Part shown: positions 24,713 to 33,030 of the stretch, piece by piece
Numbering within the stretch: the first letter of the stretch is position 1
Layout of the letters: each line of letters opens with the position of its first letter
Assembly (NCBI RefSeq): GCF_003402535.2
Contig: NZ_AP025171.1
Span: forward strand, 2,480,001-2,544,000
Reading direction: 5' to 3'
Source of the DNA: Cupriavidus sp. P-10
GTDB taxonomy: Bacteria; Pseudomonadota; Gammaproteobacteria; Burkholderiales; Burkholderiaceae
Length of the DNA: 64,000 nucleotides
Program-made: the position numbers and the translations under genes
The notes under the pieces: generated by a model
Seen by the model: the letters and a program-made list of their open reading frames with translations, nothing else
The model's database searches: none
What the model was told of the DNA's origin: nothing

Positions 24713-25669
24713 TCATCGCGTCAGCACCTGGCGAATGGTATCGGCCAGTTCCTTGGCGACGAACTTCGCCACATAGGCATCCGCCCCTACCTTGCGCACA
24801 TGCTCTTCGCTGGCCTCGCCTGACAGTGACGAGTGAATCACCACCGGCAGCTGCTTCAGGCGGCTGTCGGCCTTGATCTTGCGCGTCAGCGTAAAGCCGT
24901 CCATTTCGGGCATTTCCAGGTCGGTCAGCACCAGCGCCACCTCGTCCTGCACCGACTTGCCGTGGCTGGCCGCCTCGGCAGCGATGCGGTCGAGCAGCTC
25001 CCACGCTTCCTTGCCCGACTTGGTCATCAGCACCGGCGCGCCCAGCGCCTTCAGGCCCTGCTCGATCAGGCCGCGCGCCAGCGCGGAATCGTCGGCGGCG
25101 ATCACCTTCAGGCCCGGACGCAGGTTCAGCTGCGGGCCGACCGAGCCCGGCTCGACGTCCGGCTGCCGCGTCGGCAGCACATCGCGCAGGATCTGCTCCA
25201 CGTCGAGTACCTGGACCAGGCGCGCCTGGTCCGTGCCGGCGTCCAGCTTGGCGATGCTGGTGACATGGCCGGTGCGCACGCTGGCCTCTGCCGAGTGCAC
25301 CTGGTTCCACTCCAGGCGCACGATTTCCTCCACCGCCTCGACCGCGAAGCCTTGCGTCGAGCGCGCGTACTCCGTGACCAGCAGGATGCCGAGTCCGTTG
25401 CGCGGGGTGCAGCCCACCAGCCGGGGCAGGTCGATCACCGGGATCACCTGCCCGCGGATATCGGACATGCCCAGGATCGACGGGTCGGCCCCGACCACCG
25501 TCGTCACCGGCGGCATCACCAGGATTTCGCGCACCTTGAAGACGTTGATGCCGAACAGCTCGGACTGGCCGGTGTGCTCGGCATCGCCCAGCCGGAACAG
25601 CAGCAGTTCGAACTGGTTGTTGTTGGTGAGGTTAGTCCGTTCGTCGATGTCCCTCATGGAACTGCTCAT
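24713..25669 (-). CDS. cheV: CheV chemotaxis coupling protein (CheW domain plus receiver)
   Basis: The protein has 318 residues. The N-terminal CheW-like domain (about 20-165, LFGINVFKVREIL and MSDIRGQVIPVIDL) couples chemoreceptors to CheA. The C-terminal response-regulator domain (about 186-315) has the acidic pair Asp193/Asp194, the phosphoacceptor Asp250 in LVLTDLEMPEMDG and the lysine region AYVAKF. CheV is thought to tune or act as a phosphate sink for receptor arrays. The gene stands alone, away from any che or motility cluster. Confidence 0.92.
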   Translation of the reverse strand: MSSSMRDIDERTNLTNNNQFELLLFRLGDAEHTGQSELFGINVFKVREILVMPPVTTVVGADPSILGMSDIRGQVIPVIDLPRLVGCTPRNGLGILLVTEYARSTQGFAVEAVEEIVRLEWNQVHSAEASVRTGHVTSIAKLDAGTDQARLVQVLDVEQILRDVLPTRQPDVEPGSVGPQLNLRPGLKVIAADDSALARGLIEQGLKALGAPVLMTKSGKEAWELLDRIAAEAASHGKSVQDEVALVLTDLEMPEMDGFTLTRKIKADSRLKQLPVVIHSSLSGEASEEHVRKVGADAYVAKFVAKELADTIRQVLTR

Positions 25670-25850
25670 GCGTCGCTCCCGTACCGTGCGTTGAATGATC
25701 TGTGGCCGCCGTTTGTGCCTTGCCCTGCTGCCGCGGCGGCTGGCGGACGGCAGGAGTCATGACTGGATATCGGCCCGGGGACTGGAGAGTTGAGGGAGGC
25801 CGCCACGGGGGCATGTTCGGATTTCATCGTTGGATATCCGGATTGCTTCG

Positions 25851-25902
25851 TTCCTTGGCGGCGGGGTCGTCCATATAGTTGTTCCCAACTTGTCATAACA
25901 AG
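25851..25902 (+). promoter_or_regulatory. Promoter and palindromic operator of the GntR-AprA-like operon
   Basis: TTCCTT (25851-25856), 17 bases, TATAGT (25874-25879) make a plausible sigma70 promoter. Just downstream lies the perfect palindrome CTTGTCATAACAAG (25889-25902), ending 13 bases before the GntR start. A GntR/HutC protein encoded immediately after a palindrome between -10 and start codon strongly suggests autorepression. A second half-site-like GTTGTT lies at 25878-25883. Binding by this particular protein is inference. Confidence 0.5.
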
Positions 25903-25915
25903 ATGGATCGATCCG

Positions 25916-26818
25916 ATGACGAACCGGACCCAGCCCCTCCCCGACCTTTCCGCCCTTTCCACCCTTCCCGCCCCCACCGCGCCTGCGGATTCCGCCCCGA
26001 TCCCGCTGCCGCTCTATACCCAGATCAAGGAGGCCCTGCGCGCACGCATCCTCGACGGCACCTACCCGCCGCACCACCAGATGCCGTCGGAAAACGAGCT
26101 GTGCGAGCTGTTTTCCACCAGCCGCATCACCGTGCGCCAGGCGCTGGGCGACCTGCAGAAAGAGGGCCTGATCTTCAAGATCCACGGCAAGGGCACCTTC
26201 GTGTCCAAGCCGCGCGCGTTTCAGAACGTGACCTCGCTGCAGGGCTTCGCCGAGGCGATGTCGAGCATGGGCTACGAGATCCTGAACCAGGTGCGCAGCT
26301 GCAAGACCGTGCCCGCGACGCGCCAGGTGGCAGCGCAGCTGCGGCTGCGCGAGGGCGATCCGGTGGTGGAGATCCGGCGCGTGCGCCTGCTCAACCGCGA
26401 ACCGGTATCGCTGGAGCTGACCTGGGTGCCGGAAGCCGTCGGCAAGCGGCTGCTCGGCGCCGACCTGGCCACGCGCGACATCTTCCTGATCCTGGAGAAC
26501 GACTGCGGCATCCGCCTCGGCCATGCCGACCTGAGTGTCGATGCCATCCTGGCCGACGAAGACCTGACCCAGGCGCTGCGCATCCAGGAGGGCGCGCCGG
26601 TGCTGCGCATCGAGCGCCTGACCCACGATGCGCAGGGCACGCCGATCGACTACGAATTCCTCTACTTCCGCGGCGACGCCTTCCAATACCGGCTGCGCGC
26701 CGAGCGCCACAAGGCGCAGCCATCTAATTCACCAGCAGCGCCGGCCACGCCCGCACCCAGGCGGACGGGCACCGCGCGGTCCCGCAAACCTGCCAGCAAG
26801 GGAAAAACCAACGCATGA
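25916..26818 (+). CDS. GntR/HutC-family transcriptional regulator
   Basis: The start at 25916 gives 300 residues; the longer frame would run through the promoter. After a Pro/Ala-rich N-terminal tail, residues about 30-97 form the GntR winged helix (PLYTQIKEALRARILDG, MPSENELCELFSTSRITVRQAL, KIHGKGTFVSKP). Residues about 115-250 form a UTRA ligand-binding domain as in HutC and FarR. The C-terminus is a basic Arg/Lys/Pro tail of about 35 residues, longer than usual. It overlaps the next gene by 4 bases, so the regulator is translated together with the operon it presumably controls. The effector is probably the imported substrate. Confidence 0.88.
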   Translation: MTNRTQPLPDLSALSTLPAPTAPADSAPIPLPLYTQIKEALRARILDGTYPPHHQMPSENELCELFSTSRITVRQALGDLQKEGLIFKIHGKGTFVSKPRAFQNVTSLQGFAEAMSSMGYEILNQVRSCKTVPATRQVAAQLRLREGDPVVEIRRVRLLNREPVSLELTWVPEAVGKRLLGADLATRDIFLILENDCGIRLGHADLSVDAILADEDLTQALRIQEGAPVLRIERLTHDAQGTPIDYEFLYFRGDAFQYRLRAERHKAQPSNSPAAPATPAPRRTGTARSRKPASKGKTNA

Positions 26819-28584
26819 ACACCCTGACCCACGAATACGACATCGTCGTCGTCGGCGGCGGCACCGCCGGCCCGATGGCCGCGATCAAGGCCAAGGAGCG
26901 CAACCCCGCGCTGCGCGTGCTGCTGATCGACAAGGCGCACGTCAAGCGCAGCGGCGCGATCTCGATGGGCATGGACGGCCTGAACAACGCCGTGATCCCC
27001 GGCCACGCCACGCCCGAGCAATACACCCGCGAGATCACCGTGGCCAACGACGGCATCGTCGACCAGTCCACCGTCTATGCCTATGCGCGCCACAGCTTCG
27101 CCACCATCGAGCAGCTCGACCGCTGGGGCGTGCGCTTCGAGAAGGACGAGACCGGCGACTACGCGGTGAAGAAGGTCCACCACATGGGCTCGTACGTGCT
27201 GCCGATGCCGGAGGGCCACAACGTCAAGAAGGTGCTGTACCGCCAGCTCAAGCGCGCCCGCGTGGAGATCACCAACCGCATCGTCGCCACGCGCGTGCTG
27301 ACCGATGCCACCGGCGCCGCCTGCGGCGTGATGGGCTTCGACTGCCGCAGCGCCGACTTCCACGTAGTACGCGCACGCGCCGTGATCCTGTGCTGCGGCG
27401 CCGCCGGCCGCCTGGGCCTGCCCGCGTCCGGCTACCTGATGGGCACCTACGAGAACCCGACCAATGCCGGCGACGGCTATGCCATGGCGTATCACGCCGG
27501 CGCGGCGCTGGCCAACCTGGAATGCTTCCAGATCAACCCGCTGATCAAGGACTACAACGGCCCCGCCTGCGCCTACGTGACCGGCCCGCTGGGCGGCTAT
27601 ACCGCCAACGGCAAGGGCGAGCGCTTCATCGAATGCGACTACTGGAGCGGCCAGATGATGTGGGAGTTCTACCAGGAACTGCAGGGCGGCAACGGCCCGG
27701 TGTTCCTGAAGCTCGACCACCTCGCCGAAGAAACCATCCAGACCATCGAGACCATCCTGCATACCAACGAACGCCCCAGCCGCGGCCAGTTCCACGCCGG
27801 GCGCGGCACGGACTATCGCCGGCAGATGGTGGAGATGCATATCTCGGAGATCGGCTTCTGCAGCGGGCACAGCGCCTCCGGCGTGCATGTCAACGAGCGC
27901 GCCGAGACCACCGTGCCGGGCCTCTATGCCGCCGGCGACATGGCCGCGGTGCCGCACAACTACATGCTGGGTGCATTCACCTATGGCTGGTTCGCCGGGC
28001 AGAACGCCGCCGACTACGTCGCCGGGCGCGCCCTGCCTGAAGCGGATGCGGCACAGGTCGACGCCGAGCGCGCGCGCGTGTTCGCGCCGCTGGCGCGCGA
28101 GCACGGCCTGCCGCCGGCGCAGGTGGAATACAAGCTGCGGCGCATGGTCAACGACTACCTGCAGCCGCCCAAGGTCACGCGCAAGATGGAAATCGGCCTG
28201 CAGCGCTTCGATGCCATCGCCGAAGACATCGGCCAGATCCGCGCCGCCAATCCACACGAGCTGATGCGCGCGGTCGAGGTCATGGCGATCCGCGACTGCG
28301 CCGAGATGGCGGCGCGCGCCTCGCTGTTCCGCACCGAGAGCCGCTGGGGGCTGTACCACCACCGGGTCGACTACCCGCAGCGCAACGATGCCGAATGGTT
28401 CTGCCATACGCACCTGATCAAGGATGCTTCGGGCCGCATGGTCAGCCACAAGCGCGCGATCGAGCCCTACGTGGTGCCGGTGGAAGGCGATGACGCCACC
28501 GCCTACCAGCGGCTGCGCGTCAGCCGCGCCGATGCCACCACCGCCCCCACCACAGCTGCCGAACCCACCCTGGCAGCCGCATGA
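26815..28584 (+). CDS. AprA-like FAD oxidoreductase (fumarate reductase/APS reductase flavoprotein family)
   Basis: The protein has 589 residues. The N-terminal dinucleotide-binding motif is DIVVVGGGTAGPMAAIKA, followed by RSGAISMGMDGLNN near residues 45-60. A second FAD contact is GLYAAGDMAAVPHNYMLGAF. The C-terminal helical domain ends in SRWGLYHHRVDYPQRNDAEW, a segment that resembles dissimilatory APS reductase alpha (AprA) more than fumarate reductase. It is cytoplasmic with no signal peptide. It overlaps the GntR gene by 4 bases and is followed 24 bases later by an AprB-like ferredoxin, mirroring the AprA-AprB pairing. No ATP sulfurylase is present, so the substrate may not be APS. The reaction is unknown; a sulfur-oxyanion or organosulfur redox step is my inference. 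Confidence 0.8.
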   Translation: MNTLTHEYDIVVVGGGTAGPMAAIKAKERNPALRVLLIDKAHVKRSGAISMGMDGLNNAVIPGHATPEQYTREITVANDGIVDQSTVYAYARHSFATIEQLDRWGVRFEKDETGDYAVKKVHHMGSYVLPMPEGHNVKKVLYRQLKRARVEITNRIVATRVLTDATGAACGVMGFDCRSADFHVVRARAVILCCGAAGRLGLPASGYLMGTYENPTNAGDGYAMAYHAGAALANLECFQINPLIKDYNGPACAYVTGPLGGYTANGKGERFIECDYWSGQMMWEFYQELQGGNGPVFLKLDHLAEETIQTIETILHTNERPSRGQFHAGRGTDYRRQMVEMHISEIGFCSGHSASGVHVNERAETTVPGLYAAGDMAAVPHNYMLGAFTYGWFAGQNAADYVAGRALPEADAAQVDAERARVFAPLAREHGLPPAQVEYKLRRMVNDYLQPPKVTRKMEIGLQRFDAIAEDIGQIRAANPHELMRAVEVMAIRDCAEMAARASLFRTESRWGLYHHRVDYPQRNDAEWFCHTHLIKDASGRMVSHKRAIEPYVVPVEGDDATAYQRLRVSRADATTAPTTAAEPTLAAA

Positions 28585-28608
28585 AGCCTGCAACGAGGAA
28601 ACCGAGCC

Positions 28609-28854
28609 ATGGCCTACACCCCGCATGAGATCGCCCAGCGCAGCAGCGCGCCGGTCACCATCGATGAAGACAAGTGCATTGCCGACAAGGGCTGCACGGT
28701 GTGCGTCGATGTCTGCCCGATGGACCTGCTGGCCATCGACGTGAGCAAGGGCAAGGCCTACATGCAGTTCGACGAATGCTGGTACTGCATGCCTTGCGAG
28801 AAGGATTGCCCCACCGGCGCGGTACGGGTCGAGATCCCGTATTTGCTGCGCTGA
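28609..28854 (+). CDS. AprB-like two-[4Fe-4S] ferredoxin
   Basis: The protein has 81 residues and eight cysteines in two sets: Cys23, 29, 32, 36 (CIADKGCTVCVDVCP) and Cys57, 60, 63, 67 (CWYCMPCEKDCP). The 5-residue gap between the first two cysteines and the CWYCMPC arrangement resemble the beta subunit of APS reductase. AprB normally has a C-terminal extension to about 150 residues that clamps the alpha subunit; that extension is missing here. It would carry electrons to or from the flavoprotein encoded just upstream. A GAGGAAA ribosome binding site precedes the ATG. Confidence 0.85.
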   Translation: MAYTPHEIAQRSSAPVTIDEDKCIADKGCTVCVDVCPMDLLAIDVSKGKAYMQFDECWYCMPCEKDCPTGAVRVEIPYLLR

Positions 28855-28904
28855 CTGCATTGCCTGACGACAACCGCCCTACAGGGACCTACCGGGAACG
28901 CCCC

Positions 28905-30329
28905 ATGAAGACTTCTCACAGCATTCGCCTGCTGCTGGCGCTGGCCGCGGCAAGCCTGGCCGGCAGCGCCGGCGCCGAGACCATCCGCATCGCCATCGGC
29001 ACGCAGGACACCACCATCAACTGCGCCACCGGCGGCCTGCTGATCCGCGAACTGAAGCTGCTCGACAAATACCTGCCGCGCACCGGCAAGTACAAGGACG
29101 TCACCTACGACGTGCAGTGGAAGAACTTCACCTCGGGCCCGCCGCTGACCAACGAGATGGTGGCCGACAAGCTCGATCTCGGCGCGATGGCGGATTTTCC
29201 CGGCTCGCTGAATGCGGCGGCGTTCCAGAAGGCTGGCAAGAAGAGCCTGTTTATCGCGCCGCTGTCGGGCAATGCCATCGGCACCGGCAACGGCATCGTG
29301 GTGCCGGCCGATTCGCCGATCCAGTCGCTGGCCGAGCTCAAGGGCAAGACCATCTCGGTGCCGTTCGGCTCCACCGCGCATGGCATGCTGCTGCGCGCGA
29401 TCAGGCGGCAAGGCTGGGATCCGGACAAGGACGTGACGCTGGTGTCGCAGTCGCCGGAGGTGGGCGGCTCGGCGCTGCAGGCGCACAAGGTCGACGGGCA
29501 TGCCAACTTCGTGCCGTTCCCCGAGTTGTTCACCTTCCGTGGCTTCGCCCGCAAGATCTATGACGGCTCCCAGGCCGAGGCGCCAACCTTCCACGGCGCG
29601 CTGGTCAATGCGGCCTATGCGCAGAAGTATCCGGAGATCGTGGTCGCCTACCTGCGCGCCGCGATCGAGGCCGACCGCCTGATGGCCGCCGAGCCTGAGA
29701 AATACAGCGAGCTGATCGCGAAGGTGACCGGCATCGACGCCGAGGTGGACTACCTGTTCCACGGCCCGCTCGGCCTCCAGAACCGCGACTACACGTGGAA
29801 GCCGGAATACCGGCAGGCCTTGCAGACCTCGATCGAGACGCTGAAGCTGCTCAAGCGCACCGATGCCGACCTGAATGCCGACGGCGTGATCGACGACCGC
29901 TATATCCGCGAAGCATTCAAGCTGGAAGGTCTCGACTACGACGCCCGGCTGAAGTCGTACGACAAACAGCCGCTGGCGGCCAGGGACGCCACCACCGGCA
30001 AACCCATTGCCGATCCGAAGCTGGCCGCGCAGCTGTGGCTGCAGGGCGAACCCACGGTGCGCAACTATGCCTCGCCGGCAGCGGCCTTCGCCGCGCTGCG
30101 GCAGGCCGGCAAGGAAGGCAGGAAGGCGCGCGTGCTGTACGTGCATGACCGCAACACCGGCCTGAAGCTGCTGGCCGACAAGGTGTGGTACGTGCAGGAC
30201 TCCAAGGGGCAGGTGAGCGCCTTCCTGCACAAGGGCTCGGCCGACAGCTATGCGAAGAGCCATGGCGGCAGCGTGCGCAACTACGCCGCGGTCAGCGGCG
30301 CCGCCGTAGCCGTCGCCAGCAACCCCTGA
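28905..30329 (+). CDS. ABC substrate-binding protein with a C-terminal NosL-like domain
   Basis: The ATG at 28905 begins a Sec signal peptide (to AGA-ETIRI) and gives 474 residues, about 140 more than a usual SsuA/TauA protein. Residues about 25-345 are an NMT1-like binding protein (IRIAIGTQDTTINCATGG, GAMADFPGSLNAAA, VPFGSTAHGMLLRAI). Residues about 375-465 look like a NosL domain: ARVLYVHDRNTGLKLLADKV, then WYVQDSKG and AFLHKGSADSYAKSHGG. NosL proteins bind Cu(I) for nitrous oxide reductase. The NosL match is by eye and its usual metal-binding residues are not obvious. It is 50 bases downstream of the ferredoxin gene and 14 bases before the permease. Confidence 0.8.
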   Translation: MKTSHSIRLLLALAAASLAGSAGAETIRIAIGTQDTTINCATGGLLIRELKLLDKYLPRTGKYKDVTYDVQWKNFTSGPPLTNEMVADKLDLGAMADFPGSLNAAAFQKAGKKSLFIAPLSGNAIGTGNGIVVPADSPIQSLAELKGKTISVPFGSTAHGMLLRAIRRQGWDPDKDVTLVSQSPEVGGSALQAHKVDGHANFVPFPELFTFRGFARKIYDGSQAEAPTFHGALVNAAYAQKYPEIVVAYLRAAIEADRLMAAEPEKYSELIAKVTGIDAEVDYLFHGPLGLQNRDYTWKPEYRQALQTSIETLKLLKRTDADLNADGVIDDRYIREAFKLEGLDYDARLKSYDKQPLAARDATTGKPIADPKLAAQLWLQGEPTVRNYASPAAAFAALRQAGKEGRKARVLYVHDRNTGLKLLADKVWYVQDSKGQVSAFLHKGSADSYAKSHGGSVRNYAAVSGAAVAVASNP

Positions 30330-30343
30330 AGCGGAGCGCGCCG

Positions 30344-31189
30344 ATGACATCGATCACCCTTGACGTTGGGGCGCCATCCACGGCGCCCGCCTCCACGGCG
30401 CCGTCCCGCGCGCGGCTGGCGCGCTGGCTGGTGCGGATTGCCGCGCTGGCGAGCTGCATCGTGCTGTGGCAACTCGCCTCGTCGCACAAGGCGCACCTTG
30501 GCATTGTTACCTTCGCCAACGTGCCCGCGCCCAGCGACGTGGTGCCGGCGGCCTGGCAGTTGCTGCAGTCGCCCAAGCTGGTGCTGCACCTGGGCAACAG
30601 CCTGGCGCGCGTGTTTGCCGGCTTCGGCGCGGCGGCGCTGGTCGGCATCGTGCTCGGCATGCTGATCGGCCGATCTCGCTGGCTGGAAGACCTGCTGCTG
30701 CCGCCGCTGGAAGTACTGCGGCCGATCCCGGGCGTGGCGTGGATTCCGCTGGCGATCCTGATGTTCCCCTCGTCGGAACTGAGCATGATCTTCATCACCT
30801 TTATCGGCGCGCTGTTCCCGATCCTGCTCAATACCATCCACGGCGTCGAGCGTACCGATCCGCGGCTGGTCGCCACCGCGCGCAGCCTCGGGGCGCGGCG
30901 CTGGTCCGTGTTTCCCGAGGTGCTGCTGCCGGCAGCGCTGCCGAGCATCGTCACGGGGCTGGCGATCGGCATGGGCACGTCGTGGTTCTGCCTGGTCACC
31001 GCGGAGATGATCGCCGGCCAGTACGGCATCGGCTACTACACCTGGGAGGCCTACAACCTGCAGAACTACGCCGATATCGTCGTCGGCATGCTGCTGATCG
31101 GCGCCTTCGGCATGGGCAGCAGCGCGCTGATCAAGCGCGCCGGCGCGTGGCTGATGCCGTGGACGCAGTTGCAGGAGGTGCGCGCATGA
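30344..31189 (+). CDS. ABC transporter permease of the AprA-like operon
   Basis: The ATG at 30344 follows a GCGGAGCG site and gives 281 residues. There are about six membrane helices and an EAA-type loop, VATARSLGARRWSVFPEVLLP. The central RPIPGVAWIPLAILMF is typical of nitrate/sulfonate/bicarbonate-type permeases. Its stop overlaps the ATPase start as ATGA, so stoichiometric translation is likely. Confidence 0.9.
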   Translation: MTSITLDVGAPSTAPASTAPSRARLARWLVRIAALASCIVLWQLASSHKAHLGIVTFANVPAPSDVVPAAWQLLQSPKLVLHLGNSLARVFAGFGAAALVGIVLGMLIGRSRWLEDLLLPPLEVLRPIPGVAWIPLAILMFPSSELSMIFITFIGALFPILLNTIHGVERTDPRLVATARSLGARRWSVFPEVLLPAALPSIVTGLAIGMGTSWFCLVTAEMIAGQYGIGYYTWEAYNLQNYADIVVGMLLIGAFGMGSSALIKRAGAWLMPWTQLQEVRA

Positions 31190-32004
31190 CTGCATCCGGC
31201 CACACTATCGACGCGGGCCGGCTGCAGGTGCGCGGCGTCGATGTCGCACTGGGCAAGGGCGATGCCGCCTTCACCGCCGTGCACCAGTTTTCCCTCGACA
31301 TCCCCGCCGGTCAGTTCGTCTGCATCCTCGGGCCGTCGGGCTGCGGCAAGTCGACCCTGCTGGGCGCCATCGCGGGGCACCTGCCGGTTGCGGCGGGAGA
31401 GATCCTGCTCGACGGCGTGCCGGTGCGCGGCCCCGCGCCGGAACGCGGCCTGGTGTTCCAGCAGCATTCGCTGTTCCCGTGGAAGCGCGTGCTCGACAAC
31501 GTCAGCTTCGGCCTGAAGATGCAAGGCATGCCCGCCGCCGAGCGCCAGCGCGAGGCGCAGGCGCTGCTGGACCTGGTCGGGCTCGGCAGCTTCGCGCGGC
31601 GCTACCCTGCGCAATTGTCCGGCGGCATGCAGCAGCGCGTGGAAATCGCACGCGTGCTGATCAACCGGCCGCGCGTGCTGCTGATGGACGAGCCGTTCGG
31701 CGCGCTCGACGCGCAGACCCGCGCGCATATGCAGGCACTGCTGCTCGACGTCTGGGCGCAGATGCGCACCACCGTGGTCTTCGTCACCCACGATATCGAC
31801 GAGGCGCTGTTCCTGGCCGACCGCGTGCTGGTGATGTCGCCGCGGCCCGGCCGCATCCTGGACGACATCGATATTCGCTTCGACCGGCCGCGCCACGGCG
31901 ACCTGCTGACCGACGACGCCTTTATCCAGCTCAAGCGCCGTTGCCGCGCGCTGCTGCACCACGACCACGAAGGTGTGCCCCGCACCGCCGGCGCCACTGC
32001 CTGA
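31186..32004 (+). CDS. ABC transporter ATP-binding protein of the AprA-like operon
   Basis: The ATG at 31186 overlaps the permease stop and gives 272 residues; the longer open frame upstream is the permease read in another frame. Walker A is GPSGCGKST, the signature LSGGMQQR, Walker B VLLMDEPF plus ALDAQT, and the switch VTHDIDEA. This is the nitrate/sulfonate/taurine-type subfamily, as for the two importers in the sulfur island. Confidence 0.92.
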   Translation: MTASGHTIDAGRLQVRGVDVALGKGDAAFTAVHQFSLDIPAGQFVCILGPSGCGKSTLLGAIAGHLPVAAGEILLDGVPVRGPAPERGLVFQQHSLFPWKRVLDNVSFGLKMQGMPAAERQREAQALLDLVGLGSFARRYPAQLSGGMQQRVEIARVLINRPRVLLMDEPFGALDAQTRAHMQALLLDVWAQMRTTVVFVTHDIDEALFLADRVLVMSPRPGRILDDIDIRFDRPRHGDLLTDDAFIQLKRRCRALLHHDHEGVPRTAGATA

Positions 32005-32031
32005 CCGCCCCATTGCCACCAGATTGCTTCC

Positions 32032-33030
32032 ATGCCGCACGTTTCCGCCTTGCCCGACGATTCCCTGTTCACCCTGGACCCAGCCATCGGCGCGATTACG
32101 CCGCGCCTCTCCGACCCAGACCCCGCCGTGCGCCGCGTGGCGGTTCTGCAGCTCGCCGACCTTGAAGACGAAGCCGGTGTCCCGCTGCTGCTGCAGCGGC
32201 TGCAATCCGACCCGGCCGCGGCCGTGCGCGCCGAAGCCGCGCGCACGCTGGCGAGCTGGGAAGCGGATGCAGTCGTGCGCGCGCTGGCTGCCGCACTGGC
32301 CGATGCCGACCGCGAGGTGGCAGAAGCCGCGGCACTTGCGCTGGCGGAACTGAAGGACCCCGGCTCCGGCGCGGCCGTGCTGCCCTGTGTCACGCATGAA
32401 GATCCCTTTGTCCGCGCGTCAGCCTGGCGCGGCCTGCGCGAATTGCGCTACGCGCCGGGCTTCGATGCCGCGATGGCGGCGCTGGCCGATAGCGCCGCGC
32501 CGGTGCGGCGCGAAGCGGTGACCGTGCTGGGCTGGCTCAGGCGCAGCGAAGCGCTGCCCGCGCTGGCGCGGGTCGCCGCCGGCGATGCCGACACCGAAGT
32601 CCGGCGCGCCGCGGCCGGGGCGCTCGGGCTGGCTGCCGACGCGTCGGCGCGCGACGCGCTGCTTGCCGCGCTGGGCGACAGCGCCTGGCAGGTGCGCGAG
32701 GAAGCCGCGCAGACGCTCGGCAAGCTGAAATTCGCCGAAGCCGTGCGCCCGCTGATCGCGGCTCTGGAAGACGCCTATTGGCAGGTACGGCTGCAGGCGG
32801 CGCGTGCCTTGGGCAAGCTCGGCGACCGGCAGGCACTGGCGCCCCTCACCGTGCAGCTTGCCCATGCGATCAGCAACCTGCGCAAGGAAGCCGCGCTGTC
32901 GCTGGGCAGCCTGCGTGATCCCGCGGCTCTTCCGGCACTGTCCGCCGCGGCCAATGATGGGGATCCCGAGGTGCGCAAGGCCGTGCGGATCGCGCTGGCG
33001 CAGATCGGCCAACCGCATGGCGAGGCATGA
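32032..33030 (+). CDS. HEAT-repeat (PBS-lyase type) protein
   Basis: This 332-residue protein is built almost wholly of about nine to ten 31-residue helical repeats with the pattern VRxxAAxALGxL...AxxxLxxAL.D (for example VREEAAQTLGKLKFAEAVRP, then VRLQAARALGKLGDRQALAP). Such alpha-solenoids bind other proteins; some help load bilins or metal cofactors. It has no signal peptide, so it should act in the cytoplasm. It lies 27 bases after the ATPase gene and overlaps the DUF971 gene by ATGA, tying it to this operon, perhaps as a scaffold or maturation factor for the flavoprotein-ferredoxin pair. Confidence 0.88.
   Translation: MPHVSALPDDSLFTLDPAIGAITPRLSDPDPAVRRVAVLQLADLEDEAGVPLLLQRLQSDPAAAVRAEAARTLASWEADAVVRALAAALADADREVAEAAALALAELKDPGSGAAVLPCVTHEDPFVRASAWRGLRELRYAPGFDAAMAALADSAAPVRREAVTVLGWLRRSEALPALARVAAGDADTEVRRAAAGALGLAADASARDALLAALGDSAWQVREEAAQTLGKLKFAEAVRPLIAALEDAYWQVRLQAARALGKLGDRQALAPLTVQLAHAISNLRKEAALSLGSLRDPAALPALSAAANDGDPEVRKAVRIALAQIGQPHGEA

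Noticed and set aside
26662..28860. A 732-codon open frame antisense to the AprA-like gene
   Set aside because: Shadow frame with no domain; the plus-strand gene has clear FAD motifs and coupled neighbours.
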